A stretch of 64,000 bases of DNA. Source: Robinsoniella peoriensis (GTDB taxonomy: Bacteria; Bacillota; Clostridia; Lachnospirales; Lachnospiraceae). The stretch lies in the NCBI RefSeq assembly GCF_000797495.1, contig NZ_JTGN01000002.1, positions 124,001-188,000 on the forward strand, read 5' to 3'. Below, one piece after another: positions 1-8,642 of this stretch. The translations under genes and the position numbers were made by a program. The notes under the pieces were generated by a model. It was given only the letters and a program-made list of their open reading frames with translations, was not told the origin of the DNA and did no database searches. Numbering within the stretch: position 1 is the stretch's first letter; each line of letters starts with the position of its first letter.

Positions 1-597
1 GATATAGCTTTCCATAAAATGTCCCAAAGCATCGATGGAAGTAGATGCAAGTACGGAAGGTGGAAGGTTCTTTAAATAGTTAGGATCGCACAGAGCCAAA
101 ACCGGGAAGATACGATGAGATATGCTGGATTTTGTCCGCTTCCTGTGAATGGTTAGTATGGCATAAGGAGTCGCTTCTGATCCCGTACCACATGTAGTAG
201 GAACAGATACGACAGGATAAGCATCATCTGAGCCTTTCTCATACAGATAATCTTCTGTTTTATCTATTTGTTTCATCATAAGGGAAATAGCTTTGGCTGC
301 GTCCAGCGGTGAACCGCCGCCTATTCCAATGACAAAGTCAGCACCAGACTCATTTCCGAAGTCCCGTGCTTCCATAACGGTTTCAATGGAAGGATTTTCT
401 TCAATACGGTCAAATATCTCATAAGATATTCCTTCCTTTGAGAGAGTATCCTGAATATCAGCCAGGGATCCGTTTTCTTTTGAAGAGCGTCTTCCAGTTA
501 CAATAAGAGCTTTTTTGCCGAGGGTTGACAAATCCTTAGCATGGTTCCGGACACAATTACTTTCACAATAAATTTTTGTTGGCATATAAAAATACAT
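1..597 (-). CDS. Iron-containing alcohol dehydrogenase (N-terminal part, continues past the left edge)
   Basis: The minus strand is open from an ATG at 597 to the window edge, giving about 199 residues without a stop. The ATG is preceded by GGAGGATC. The translation holds the GGGSPLDAAKA motif that binds NAD(P) in the iron-dependent (type III) alcohol dehydrogenase family, followed by PTTCGTGSEAT and a SIDALGHFMES stretch where metal-ligand residues begin. Family members reduce aldehydes or ketones, or oxidise alcohols or diols, with NAD(P)H and Fe2+ or Zn2+ in the cytoplasm. The C-terminal half with the remaining metal-binding histidines lies outside the window. Substrate is not predictable from this part. 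It is divergent from the phosphatase operon on its right. Confidence 0.9.
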   Translation of the reverse strand, partial: MYFYMPTKIYCESNCVRNHAKDLSTLGKKALIVTGRRSSKENGSLADIQDTLSKEGISYEIFDRIEENPSIETVMEARDFGNESGADFVIGIGGGSPLDAAKAISLMMKQIDKTEDYLYEKGSDDAYPVVSVPTTCGTGSEATPYAILTIHRKRTKSSISHRIFPVLALCDPNYLKNLPPSVLASTSIDALGHFMESYI

Positions 598-689
598 TTC
601 CTGATCCTCCTATGGTACAATAATTTTTATTCTATCACAAAAATATCATTACGAACAGGATCTGCGGTAATGAATTTTTAAACATTGCA

Positions 690-765
690 GTAAGCCTTCC
701 AAACGCCTGCCATGGTCCGCCCCCTTCTCTTTCCACGCACGGCATCTATCTACAAAGCGTCCCTT
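690..765 (+). repeat. Partial copy of dispersed ATCTACAAAGCGT repeat
   Basis: The stretch begins GTAAGCCTTCCAAAC, continues through GGTCCGCC and CTTCTCTTTCC, and ends ATCTACAAAGCGT at 748-760. The reverse complement of 20591-20661 shows the same blocks in the same order. This is therefore a solo end of the element described at 20591-21155. Confidence 0.75.
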
Positions 766-835
766 TCTCACTTACCCCCCAATCTATTCGTAATAGTAAT
801 CCCTTAACAAACTCTTTGCCGCAGTATAAACACTG

Positions 836-882
836 TTAAATCAATTTTACAAAGCCCGCTTTATTTTTACCAATTCTTTACA
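836..882 (+). promoter_or_regulatory. Possible PhoP (Pho-box) direct repeats upstream of the phosphatase
   Basis: TTAAAT (836), TTTACA (846), TTTACC (866) and TTTACA (877) recur at spacings near 10-11 nt or multiples. Gram-positive PhoP sites are TT(A/T/C)ACA direct repeats at about this spacing. The AT-rich context makes chance matches likely, so this is only a candidate. Confidence 0.3.
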
Positions 883-963
883 AGGCACAAAACCGCTTCT
901 TACACTTCTCTGATAGATTATTCATGTAAGTAAATAATCAAGCAAAAAGAGGAGAAAAAGATT

Positions 964-2535
964 ATGAAATTGAAGAAAATCAGTGCAGTGATGTTAGCTA
1001 TGGCATTGGCAGTCCCAACAATTACGGCAGTTCCTTCGGTAACAGGACATGCTACCGAAACAACGGCACAGACAGAGAAAGAGACAAAGGCAGCTGAATC
1101 TGAAACGAAAGCAGACAGTAAGGCAGCAGAGAATGCAGAGATTAAGACACCAAAGTACATTTTCTTATTTATAGGCGATGGTATGAGTTATCCTCAAATC
1201 CAGGCAACGGCAGATTATCTGGGAACGACAGAAAATAAAGGAGAAATTGAGGCAAAAGCATTGTCATTTATGAATTTTCCGGTAGCTGGGACAGCACAGA
1301 CCTATGACAGCACTTCTTTTGCTCCGGATTCTGCGTCAACAGCTACTTCTATTTCCACGGGAAATAAAACCTACAGCGGAACCATTAACATGGATACAAC
1401 CATGACAAAGAAGTTTGAGGCGATTTCTGAAAAATTAAAAAAGCAAAAGGATTATAAGGTAGGTATTGTAACGACGGTTAATTTAAACCATGCTACTCCG
1501 GCAGCTTTTTATGCTCATCAGGCTTCCAGAAACAGCTATTATGATATTGCAAAAGAGCTGGTAGACAGTAACTTTGATTATTTTGCAGGAGGTGCACTTC
1601 TTGACCCGACAGGAGAAAAAGAAGATCAGACAGATGCTTATAAACTGGCAGAAGACGCAGGTTATAAGGTAATTAAAACCCAGGAAGAAGTAAAGAAGTT
1701 AAAAGCAGAAGATGGAAAATCACTTGTAATAGCAGAACATCTGGCAGATGCAGATGCAATGTCTTATGATCTGGATGCAGTAAAAGACGAACTTTCATTA
1801 AAAGACTATGTGCAGAAAGGAATTGACGTTCTGAACAATGATACTGGATTCTTTATGATGGTTGAAGGTGGTAAGATTGACTGGGCATGTCATGCAAATG
1901 ATGCAGGATCTGCAATCAACGATACAGAAGCCTTAAGTGACTCGGTGGAAGCAGCAGTAGAATTTTATAAAAAACATCCGGACGATACACTTATTCTGGT
2001 AACCGGTGACCATGAAACCGGTGGATTAACAATCGGATATGCAGGAACAGATTACGATACTTATCTGACAAACCTGACAAACCAGAAAATATCCTATGCG
2101 AAATTCGACTCTGACTATGTTGCAAAATATAAAGAAAATAAAACAGAGTTTAAGGAAGTGTTAAAAGATATAAAAGCAAACTTTGGCTTAATGGCAAAAG
2201 ATGATGCGGATGCAACAGAAGATTCCAAACTGGTTTTAACAGATTATGAATATTCCCGCCTGGAAGATGCTTATAAGAGAACACTGGAAACAGGAACGGC
2301 AAAGAAGGATGGGATGTCTCAGGAAGAATATATTTTATATGGAACTTATGAGCCATTATCGGTAACCATTACACATATTCTTAATAATAAATCAGGTATT
2401 AATTTTGCATCTTATGCACATACAGGACTTCCGGTACCGGTATATGCACAAGGAACAGGGCAGGAAAAATTCGAAGGGTATTATGATAACACAGATATAT
2501 TTAAAAATCTCGCACAGCTTACAGGAGTTAAGTAA
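964..2535 (+). CDS. Exported alkaline phosphatase
   Basis: A 523-aa protein with an N-terminal signal peptide (about residues 1-30) and a charged, Thr/Glu/Lys-rich linker to about residue 60. The PhoA-family fold follows. IGDGMS (70-75) carries the first metal-binding Asp, PDSAS (121-125) the nucleophile Ser123, VEGGKIDWACHAND (about 300-314) metal ligands, and GDHETGG (about 348-354) the second-site Asp/His. Such enzymes hydrolyse phosphomonoesters outside the membrane using Zn and Mg. The ATG has a good site (AGAGGAG) at 949-955. There is no C-terminal anchor, so it is secreted or held by the N-terminal helix. It starts an operon with the next two genes. Upstream Pho-box-like hexamers suggest phosphate control, which is inferred. 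Confidence 0.93.
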   Translation: MKLKKISAVMLAMALAVPTITAVPSVTGHATETTAQTEKETKAAESETKADSKAAENAEIKTPKYIFLFIGDGMSYPQIQATADYLGTTENKGEIEAKALSFMNFPVAGTAQTYDSTSFAPDSASTATSISTGNKTYSGTINMDTTMTKKFEAISEKLKKQKDYKVGIVTTVNLNHATPAAFYAHQASRNSYYDIAKELVDSNFDYFAGGALLDPTGEKEDQTDAYKLAEDAGYKVIKTQEEVKKLKAEDGKSLVIAEHLADADAMSYDLDAVKDELSLKDYVQKGIDVLNNDTGFFMMVEGGKIDWACHANDAGSAINDTEALSDSVEAAVEFYKKHPDDTLILVTGDHETGGLTIGYAGTDYDTYLTNLTNQKISYAKFDSDYVAKYKENKTEFKEVLKDIKANFGLMAKDDADATEDSKLVLTDYEYSRLEDAYKRTLETGTAKKDGMSQEEYILYGTYEPLSVTITHILNNKSGINFASYAHTGLPVPVYAQGTGQEKFEGYYDNTDIFKNLAQLTGVK

Positions 2536-3690
2536 TTGTTTCCCAAAATGCGAAAACTGAAGTTTACCCGAGAAACAGTTTGCTACCAGCTGCCGGTCAT
2601 ATTCTGTCTGGCGCTGATGGCAGTACTGTTTTTTTTACCTACCGGATTTGAAGATGCAGTCATTTATAAAGGGACAGAGCGCTGTGCGGCGGAAGTTCTG
2701 AATACCGATGACAGTAAAATAATCAGTACCGGACTGATCAAATCAGGAGAACAAAGATGTACGGTCCGTTTTCTGGGAGGAGAATTTAAAGGATTAGAGG
2801 CAGAGGGCTTTAATATGCTGAACGGCTCTCTGGAAGCAGATAAAATTTTTCGTCCCGGGGATAAGGCGCTTGTGGTAATCAGCCACAAAGGAGATGAAAT
2901 TCTTTCCGTAAACCTGATAGACCACTATCGACTGAATAAGGAACTGATACTAGCCGGATGCTTTGTGGTGCTATTAATTATATTTGCAGGTAAGACAGGA
3001 ATTCGTGCAGTATTATCTTTTGGACTTACAATATTGATGATATGGAAATTACTGGTTCCTATGTATCTAAAAGGTATGCAGCCGGTAATGGTGGGACTGG
3101 TCATTGTGCTGTCACTGACGTTTATTATTATCACGCTGGTTTATGGATTTGACCGGAAGGCTTTTGCAGCGGTCAGCGGTTCCTTCCTGGGCATTATAAC
3201 TACCTGTATAATGGGACTGATTTTTACAGATGCTTTTAAAATCCATGGTGCTATTATGCCTAATTCAGAGAGCCTCTTATACAGTGGGTACGAGAATCTG
3301 AATCTTACTCAGATATTTATGGCAAGTATCTTCATCGGATCGTCAGGAGCGGTTATGGATCTGGCGGTAGATATCACATCTGCCGTGAATGAAGTAATCC
3401 AGAAAAAGCCGGATATCGGATGGAAAGAAGCAATGCAGTCAGGAATGGCTGTAGGAAGAGCAGCCATGGGAACCATGACAACTACGCTGCTTTTGGCTTA
3501 CTCAGGCGGCTGTGTAGCATTATTGATGGTGTTTATGGCTCAGGGAACCCCCATAGACAATATTTTAAACTATAAATATGTATCATCCGAGATACTGGAC
3601 ACCATTGTAGGGAGCTTTGGATTGGTTACGGTAGCCCCTTTTACGGCACTGACAAGCGGTGTATTTCTTACAAGAAAGAAGAAATTATAA
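2536..3690 (+). CDS. YibE/F family multispanning membrane protein
   Basis: About 384 aa. It has one N-terminal membrane helix (about 16-35), an extracytoplasmic domain of about 100 residues, then several hydrophobic helices from about 138 to 365. The layout and the YSGGCVALLMVFMA-type segment match the YibE/F family, whose biochemical role is not settled. The TTG at 2536 directly follows the phosphatase stop and sits 8 nt after AGGAG, which favours it. An in-frame ATG at 2548 is the alternative. The junction implies translational coupling to the phosphatase. Confidence 0.8.
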   Translation: MFPKMRKLKFTRETVCYQLPVIFCLALMAVLFFLPTGFEDAVIYKGTERCAAEVLNTDDSKIISTGLIKSGEQRCTVRFLGGEFKGLEAEGFNMLNGSLEADKIFRPGDKALVVISHKGDEILSVNLIDHYRLNKELILAGCFVVLLIIFAGKTGIRAVLSFGLTILMIWKLLVPMYLKGMQPVMVGLVIVLSLTFIIITLVYGFDRKAFAAVSGSFLGIITTCIMGLIFTDAFKIHGAIMPNSESLLYSGYENLNLTQIFMASIFIGSSGAVMDLAVDITSAVNEVIQKKPDIGWKEAMQSGMAVGRAAMGTMTTTLLLAYSGGCVALLMVFMAQGTPIDNILNYKYVSSEILDTIVGSFGLVTVAPFTALTSGVFLTRKKKL

Positions 3691-3755
3691 ATTGGGCATT
3701 TTGTTTTTGAATCCCGCATAAATTGTTTAAAAGGAAACTGTCGGGGAGGTTTGCA

Positions 3756-4148
3756 GTGGAGGAGAAAACAAACAGGGAGATATTAACTGCACTAGAAGCA
3801 GAAAAAAACTGCCTTAAGAGGCAAAGGACTTACCTGCGTTTCATTGCGGCAACTCTGGCTTTTTTTCTGGCGGCAGTGATTCTTTTTATTGCAGTTGCGG
3901 CACCCAGAGTAAAGACGATTATAAATAAAGTGGAAACAGCATCCGGGAATCTGGATGAAATATCGCGTCAGCTGACTGATGCAGATATTCCATCCATGAT
4001 AGATAAAATTAGCCGTTTGGCGGATAATAGTGATCAGGTAGTGACTCAGGCAGCAGAAAATATGGATAAGATAGATTTTGATAAATTAAATAAAGCAATT
4101 ACAGACCTGCAGGCGGTGATTTCAACCCTTGCAAGGGTATTTGGATAG
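3756..4148 (+). CDS. Small membrane-anchored protein, unknown function
   Basis: About 130 aa from a GTG start at 3756, chosen because GGGGAGG at 3743-3749 sits 6 nt upstream. The upstream in-frame TTG at 3723 lacks a good site. A charged N-terminus with a short coiled-coil-like stretch precedes one strong membrane helix (about residues 33-55). An amphipathic tail follows, rich in Asp, Ile and Asn (KIDFDKLNKAI), probably helical. I do not recognise a family. It closes the phosphatase-YibE/F operon and is followed directly by a terminator, so a role linked to the membrane partners is possible but unproven. Confidence 0.65.
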   Translation: MEEKTNREILTALEAEKNCLKRQRTYLRFIAATLAFFLAAVILFIAVAAPRVKTIINKVETASGNLDEISRQLTDADIPSMIDKISRLADNSDQVVTQAAENMDKIDFDKLNKAITDLQAVISTLARVFG

Positions 4149-4155
4149 CTTATAT

Positions 4156-4194
4156 TAGAAAAAGACTCAGGAATTATTCCAGTGAGTCTTTTTC
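4156..4194. terminator. Bidirectional rho-independent terminator
   Basis: AAAGACTCA (4161-4169) pairs with TGAGTCTTT (4183-4191). The flanking A and T runs allow termination on both strands. It separates the phosphatase operon from the convergent small gene and overlaps the last codons of that gene. Confidence 0.85.
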
Positions 4195-4371
4195 TTCGTG
4201 TCTGGCTTTCATTTTTGGCGGTTCGAAATGATAAACTTCTTCATAAGAATCCAATTCAGCCTTGCTCTGAGGAGCGGAGGGGATCAGACCGGTACAGTCC
4301 ATGGAAGAAGCGGAATTGCCCAGATAGTCATAATCATCGATAATTTCATTGTTCGTTTTGTTATCTTTCAT
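4174..4371 (-). CDS. Small acidic protein, unknown function
   Basis: 65 aa, strongly acidic and hydrophilic (IIDDYDYLGNSASSMDCTG near the start, ending EEKDSLE). It has no membrane segment. Start at 4371 is supported by an AGGAGG site a few bases upstream on the minus strand. Its last codons lie within the bidirectional terminator stem. I do not recognise a family. The good site and free-standing position make it a likely real gene. Confidence 0.55.
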   Translation of the reverse strand: MKDNKTNNEIIDDYDYLGNSASSMDCTGLIPSAPQSKAELDSYEEVYHFEPPKMKARHEEKDSLE

Positions 4372-4543
4372 AGGGATTCCTCCTGATTTTTATATGAAAA
4401 GTATAGTTTGCTTTTCAATTAGTATGCGGAAAAGCAGAAAAAATATCCCCTTTTATCCTATTTTTGTGTAATCCTTTGAAAACTTGGCCCCGGTTTAGGT
4501 TTTTATGGATTAATCAGTTTAAATATGTTAATATGGTGGCATA

Positions 4544-4555
4544 GGTATCGATACC
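4544..4555. promoter_or_regulatory. 12-bp perfect palindrome upstream of ptsI
   Basis: GGTATCGATACC is a perfect 12-bp palindrome about 60 bp before the ptsI start. It could be an operator or a short leader hairpin. No regulator can be assigned. Confidence 0.3.
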
Positions 4556-4614
4556 ACATTTTTGAAAATAAACATTAAAATGATGGTGTCTGAAGAATAA
4601 GGGAGGTCATGTTT

Positions 4615-6273
4615 ATGGTAACATTGCAGGGAAAAGGCGTTTTTGGCGGCATTGCCATCGGTGAGATAGCCTTTTATAAAAGAGCAGAGGGACAGGTTCA
4701 GCGTAAGAGAGTGGAAGATACAAGTTCCGAAATCCAGCGTTTTGAATCTGCGAAGGATAAAGCAATTGAACAGCTGGGTGAACTGTATGACAAGGCAGTC
4801 CAGGAAGTGGGCGAAGGGAATGCAATGATCTTCCAGGTACATCAGATGATGCTGGATGATTTAGACTATGTGGAAGCTATTACCAATATGATTACAACGC
4901 AGCAGGTGAATGCAGAATATGCCGTTGCTGCAACCGGAGATAATTTTTCACAGATGTTTGCATCTATGGATGATGAGTATATGAGAGGCCGTGCTGCCGA
5001 TGTAAAAGACATCTCGGAACGTGTAGTCTCTATCCTTTCCGGAAATGAGAACAGCGGGCTGGTGACGGATAAGCCGGTAATATTAGCAGCAGACGATCTG
5101 GCTCCCAGTGAAACGGTGCAGCTGGAAAAAGATAAAGTGCTATCCTTTATTACCCAGGGTGGATCTACCAACTCCCATACCGCGATTCTTGCCAGAACCA
5201 TGAATATTCCTGCAATTATCGGAGCAGGGAGCGGTTTGTCAGAAGAATATGAAGGAAAACTGGGAATCGTAGACGGAGCAGAAGGTCTCATTTATGTTGA
5301 CCCGGATGAAGAGACGCTTACGAAATATCAGGAAAAGCAGAAAGAATATCAAGGTAAACAGGAGCTTTTGCAGCAGCTAAAAGGCGAAGAGAATATTACG
5401 CTGGACGGTCAGAAGATTAAAGTATATGCTAACATCGGCAATGCATCTGACATTGGTGCCGTGATGCAAAATGATGCAGGCGGCATCGGATTGTTCAGAA
5501 GCGAATTCTTGTATCTGGAGAGTGATAATTACCCTACGGAAGAAGAACAGTTTAAAGTATATCGATATGTAGCGGAGACCATGGCGGGGAAGATGGTTGT
5601 TATCCGGACCCTGGATATCGGGGCGGACAAGCAGATTGATTATTTTAATCTTCCGAAAGAAGAGAATCCGGCACTTGGGTACCGGGCAATCCGTATCTGC
5701 CTTACACAGCATGATATATTTAAAACGCAGCTTCGTGCTCTTTTCCGTGCATCGGCATTTGGCAATATTGCTATTATGTTCCCAATGATCGTAGCAGTAG
5801 AAGAAGTCCTGGAAATCAAAGAGATTGTTGCAGAAGTGAAAGCAGAACTGGATGAAGCAGGGATCCCGTATAATAAAGATACACAGCTTGGAATTATGAT
5901 CGAGACACCGGCAGCAGCGATTATCAGTGATGAACTGGCTAAGGAGGTGGATTTCTTCAGTGTGGGAACCAATGATCTCACACAGTATACGACCGCAGTA
6001 GACAGACAGAATGCGAATCTGGATAAATTTTATTACCCACATCACAAAGCGCTGCTCCGCCTGATTAAAATGGCAGCAGACAATGCCCATAAAAATGGAA
6101 TCTGGATCGGCATTTGCGGTGAGTTAGGTGCGGATATGGAATTGACAGAGACTTTTTTAAGCATGGGAATTGATGAATTATCCGTTTCACCGGCATGTAT
6201 TCTGCCATTGCGTAAAAAAATCAGAGATACAGATGTAAGCAAAGTGAGAGATGTCAGACTGGGAGAAGTGTAA
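4615..6273 (+). CDS. ptsI: PTS phosphoenolpyruvate-protein phosphotransferase (enzyme I)
   Basis: 552 aa from the ATG at 4615. This start is preferred because GGGAGG at 4601-4606 is 8 nt upstream, against 2 nt for the ATG at 4609. Enzyme I moves phosphate from PEP to HPr in the cytoplasm and drives all PTS sugar uptake. The active-site His188 lies in GGSTNSHTAILART, and Cys501 lies in GICGELG. Both match the positions of the E. coli enzyme (189 and 502). The PEP-binding barrel carries MIETPAA and SVGTNDLTQYT. Length is typical. No ptsH lies next to it, so HPr must be encoded elsewhere. Confidence 0.97.
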   Translation: MVTLQGKGVFGGIAIGEIAFYKRAEGQVQRKRVEDTSSEIQRFESAKDKAIEQLGELYDKAVQEVGEGNAMIFQVHQMMLDDLDYVEAITNMITTQQVNAEYAVAATGDNFSQMFASMDDEYMRGRAADVKDISERVVSILSGNENSGLVTDKPVILAADDLAPSETVQLEKDKVLSFITQGGSTNSHTAILARTMNIPAIIGAGSGLSEEYEGKLGIVDGAEGLIYVDPDEETLTKYQEKQKEYQGKQELLQQLKGEENITLDGQKIKVYANIGNASDIGAVMQNDAGGIGLFRSEFLYLESDNYPTEEEQFKVYRYVAETMAGKMVVIRTLDIGADKQIDYFNLPKEENPALGYRAIRICLTQHDIFKTQLRALFRASAFGNIAIMFPMIVAVEEVLEIKEIVAEVKAELDEAGIPYNKDTQLGIMIETPAAAIISDELAKEVDFFSVGTNDLTQYTTAVDRQNANLDKFYYPHHKALLRLIKMAADNAHKNGIWIGICGELGADMELTETFLSMGIDELSVSPACILPLRKKIRDTDVSKVRDVRLGEV

Positions 6274-6374
6274 TCAGACACATTAGAATGTATCTTAAAA
6301 TCATTCCGCCATCTGCACACCCCGCTTCACATGGAATCTGCGCCGAAAATAGTTGAAAGAAAAAAGAATGGAAG

Positions 6375-6412
6375 TATTGCAGGTAAGCCTGCAATATGCA
6401 ATGGGTATAAAT
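6375..6412 (+). promoter_or_regulatory. Leader hairpin plus RBS module (copy 1)
   Basis: ATTGCAGG (6376-6383) pairs with CCTGCAAT (6388-6395) around a TAAG loop. It is followed by ATGCAATGGGTATAAAT and the ATG at 6413. The same layout occurs at 16291-16328 with a compensatory T-A to C-G change in the stem, which argues for a functional RNA hairpin next to the ribosome-binding site. Confidence 0.6.
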
Positions 6413-7195
6413 ATGAAAAAATTAGTTTGTTTTGATATGGATATGACTCTTTTAGATCATGCAACATATAGTATACCGGAATCTGCGATGAAGGCTTTGG
6501 ATCATCTGAGAGCAGAGGGACATATTATCGTGCTTGCTTCCGGAAGGGACATGGAAAATGAATTCAGCCGTCCCCTGGCGGAACTGGTCCATCCGGATGC
6601 AATTGTTCATGCTAACGGACTGAAGGTAACGATCGGAAATGAAAAGATATATGAGCATTTCATGGAGAAAAGTATTGTGAAAGAACTCCTGGAATTTGCA
6701 GAAGAGCATCATATCTGTATCGGTTATAACCTGGGTGAAATCGGCTATTTTGTGAACAAAGAGCGTGTGATTGAAAGAGAAGTTCAGGTATTTGGAAGCT
6801 GTGACAGAAAATTTGGAGATCCCGGAAAATTATTGGATGCGTCCCTGCATGCGCTGGCTGTGTTTGGCACACTGGAGCAGGTTCAGAAATTAGAAAGGGC
6901 ATTTCCATTGTTAAAATTCCCTATGTTTTCGGGAAATGTAGGTGCAGATATTGTGGATAAAAATACATCCAAGGCTGTTGGAATCGAGGCCCTTCTTACT
7001 CATTATCAATTGGGATGGGATGATGTGATCGCATTTGGAGACAGCATGAATGATATGGAAATGATTCATGCGGCAGGTTGTGGCATAGCAATGGGAAATG
7101 CAATAGAACCACTGAAGAAGGCAGCTGATTTTGTGACCAAAGCCGTGAATGAAGACGGGATCTGGTATGGACTGCAAAAATTAGGATTATTGTAA
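6413..7195 (+). CDS. Cof-type HAD hydrolase (sugar-phosphate/flavin phosphatase family)
   Basis: 260 aa from the ATG at 6413. The open frame extends 20 codons upstream, but those encode the hairpin leader. Motif I is CFDMDMTLLD (Asp8 nucleophile, Asp10 acid/base), an SGR motif II follows, and GDSMNDMEMI forms motif IV. A Cof-type cap sits between. Such enzymes dephosphorylate sugar phosphates, FMN or similar metabolites in the cytoplasm. The exact substrate cannot be read from the sequence. It follows ptsI by about 140 bp without an obvious terminator, so read-through is possible. Confidence 0.88.
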   Translation: MKKLVCFDMDMTLLDHATYSIPESAMKALDHLRAEGHIIVLASGRDMENEFSRPLAELVHPDAIVHANGLKVTIGNEKIYEHFMEKSIVKELLEFAEEHHICIGYNLGEIGYFVNKERVIEREVQVFGSCDRKFGDPGKLLDASLHALAVFGTLEQVQKLERAFPLLKFPMFSGNVGADIVDKNTSKAVGIEALLTHYQLGWDDVIAFGDSMNDMEMIHAAGCGIAMGNAIEPLKKAADFVTKAVNEDGIWYGLQKLGLL

Positions 7196-7268
7196 ATTAC
7201 CATTGATATATCCTATTAAGAATTGGAAGGAAAGCAATCATTAATACAATAAAGTATACAATAAAACG

Positions 7269-7331
7269 TACAACTCCAGGAATGATAGAACAATTTCCAG
7301 AATGTTCGAAAGTCCATTCTGGAGTTGTTTT
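7269..7331 (+). terminator. Terminator-like hairpin with alternative pairings
   Basis: CAACTCCAG (7271-7279) pairs with CTGGAGTTG (7319-7327), followed by a short T run. Inside it CCAGAATG (7297-7304) can pair with CATTCTGG (7315-7322). The two hairpins share bases 7319-7322 and cannot form together in full. Confidence 0.6.
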
Positions 7332-7348
7332 GTATCAATGATATATGA

Positions 7349-7777
7349 TTATTCCGGATTCTGATTCGTTTGGTTGGTAACGGAAGAGTCCGGTTGATCC
7401 TTTCCGGTATCAAAATTAGTGAGCAGAAACTTTTTAATAAAAAAGAGTACACCGATAGCGACAATACCGACAATCGTTTCAAATAAAGACATATGTTCTA
7501 CAACCATCTGCCGGGCAGTGGCAAACATCAGTACTTCAATCAGTGTTTCGGGCGTATGTTTACAAAGCATTTTCACAAATTCGATTCCGACCACCAGACT
7601 CAGGGCGGTGGAAAGAAATTTATTAAAGTTGTCAAACTGAGCATTCGTAGCCATATGGACTACATCCGGTATTAAATGAAGGCTTAGAATAAGAATAGCA
7701 GCGGTGATTAAAACAGCCAGAAATAATTCCATGTAATATGAGATTCGAAAGAGCAGGTTGTGATATTTTTTCTTCAT
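7349..7777 (-). CDS. PsiE-like (phosphate-starvation-inducible) membrane protein
   Basis: 142 aa with four predicted membrane helices: about 12-35, 52-68, 85-103 and 103-118, the last two close together. The segment GIEFVKMLCKHTPETLIEVL and following ARQMVV resemble the PsiE family, a group of small membrane proteins induced by phosphate starvation in enterobacteria with no fixed biochemical role. The C-terminus is polar and Asn/Gln-rich. Start at 7777 is supported by AGGAGG upstream on the minus strand. It sits alone, convergent with the HAD gene. The assignment rests on motif memory, so it is moderate. Confidence 0.65.
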   Translation of the reverse strand: MKKKYHNLLFRISYYMELFLAVLITAAILILSLHLIPDVVHMATNAQFDNFNKFLSTALSLVVGIEFVKMLCKHTPETLIEVLMFATARQMVVEHMSLFETIVGIVAIGVLFFIKKFLLTNFDTGKDQPDSSVTNQTNQNPE

Positions 7778-7873
7778 AATTTAGATTTCCTCCTGTGTAG
7801 TACAATAAAAATAATATATCATAGGATGGGCAATTCTGGTAGTAAAATTTTACGGAGGATGAGAGGAGTAAAT

Positions 7874-8560
7874 ATGGTATCAAACGTATGGATAAAGGAA
7901 CAGCTGCAAATGTTATCTGAGGATAAATTCAGAGATTTTACCATGAGGCTTATGCCGGGAGTGGAAAATGTATATGGTGTCCGCCTGCCAATTCTTCGGA
8001 AAATCGCAAAGACGATTGTAAAAGAGGATTGGAGGGCTTATCTGGAGGAAGCACTTGACGACAGCTATGAAGAGATAATGCTTCAGGGAATGGTGATAGG
8101 CTATGCCCGTATGGACCTTTTAGAACTTTTACCCAGAATTGATTGTTTTGTGGGTAAGATAGATAACTGGTCAGTATGTGACAGTTTTTGCGCCGGCCTC
8201 AAGATAACGAAAGAATACAGAGAAGAAATGAGGTTGTTTCTGGAAAAGTATCTGAGAAGCCAAAATGAATATGAGCTACGGTTTGGGGTTGTCATGCTTT
8301 TAGATTATTTTGTAGAGGAAGCATATCTGAAAGGGGCATTATCAGCATTTGATGCCATTAAGCATGAAGGATATTACGTCAGAATGGCTGTCGCCTGGGC
8401 AATTTCCATTTACTATGTGAAGTTTCCCATACAGGTTATGGAATATCTGAAAGAGAATGAATTGGATAACTGGACCTATAATAAGGCGCTTCAGAAAATA
8501 ACAGAATCACTGCAGGTTGATAAAGCAGCAAAAGAATATATCCGTTCCTTAAGAAGATAA
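7874..8560 (+). CDS. DNA alkylation repair protein (AlkD-like)
   Basis: 228 aa from the ATG at 7874, with GAGGAG at 7863-7868. The open frame upstream of this start is not needed. The protein is all-helical, matching the HEAT-repeat AlkD fold, and carries the family hallmark DNWSVCDSF around the DNA-contact helix. AlkD-type glycosylases excise positively charged alkylated bases such as N7-methylguanine and N3-methyladenine. Length is typical (about 230 aa). The neighbours give no hint of an operon. Confidence 0.85.
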   Translation: MVSNVWIKEQLQMLSEDKFRDFTMRLMPGVENVYGVRLPILRKIAKTIVKEDWRAYLEEALDDSYEEIMLQGMVIGYARMDLLELLPRIDCFVGKIDNWSVCDSFCAGLKITKEYREEMRLFLEKYLRSQNEYELRFGVVMLLDYFVEEAYLKGALSAFDAIKHEGYYVRMAVAWAISIYYVKFPIQVMEYLKENELDNWTYNKALQKITESLQVDKAAKEYIRSLRR

Positions 8561-8610
8561 TGGGGCATTTAGAGGTACACTTTAAAGAGGAAAAATTCCT
8601 TGTTAAATTA

Positions 8611-8639
8611 TTGACAATATATGGAAATGGTGTTATATT
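8611..8639 (+). promoter_or_regulatory. Promoter for the riboswitch-flotillin transcript
   Basis: TTGACA (8611-8616), a 17-bp spacer, and TATATT (8634-8639) with an upstream TG (8631-8632) form a near-consensus, extended -10 promoter. Predicted transcription starts about 8645, right at the aptamer's first stem. Confidence 0.75.
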
Positions 8640-8642
8640 GAT

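Larger units (their letters stand above)
598..963. other. Intergenic region with a dispersed repeat copy and Pho-box-like repeats
   Basis: This 366-bp divergent gap holds no gene. At 690-765 it carries a partial copy of the repeat family found at 20591-21155 (listed separately). The segment 800-885 is rich in TT(T/A)ACA-like hexamers just upstream of the alkaline phosphatase. The rest is AT-rich and shows nothing I can name. Confidence 0.7.

Noticed and set aside
5377..6090. 237-aa minus-strand frame opposite ptsI
   Set aside because: It is His/Cys/Ile-rich, an antisense shadow of a clear enzyme I gene.
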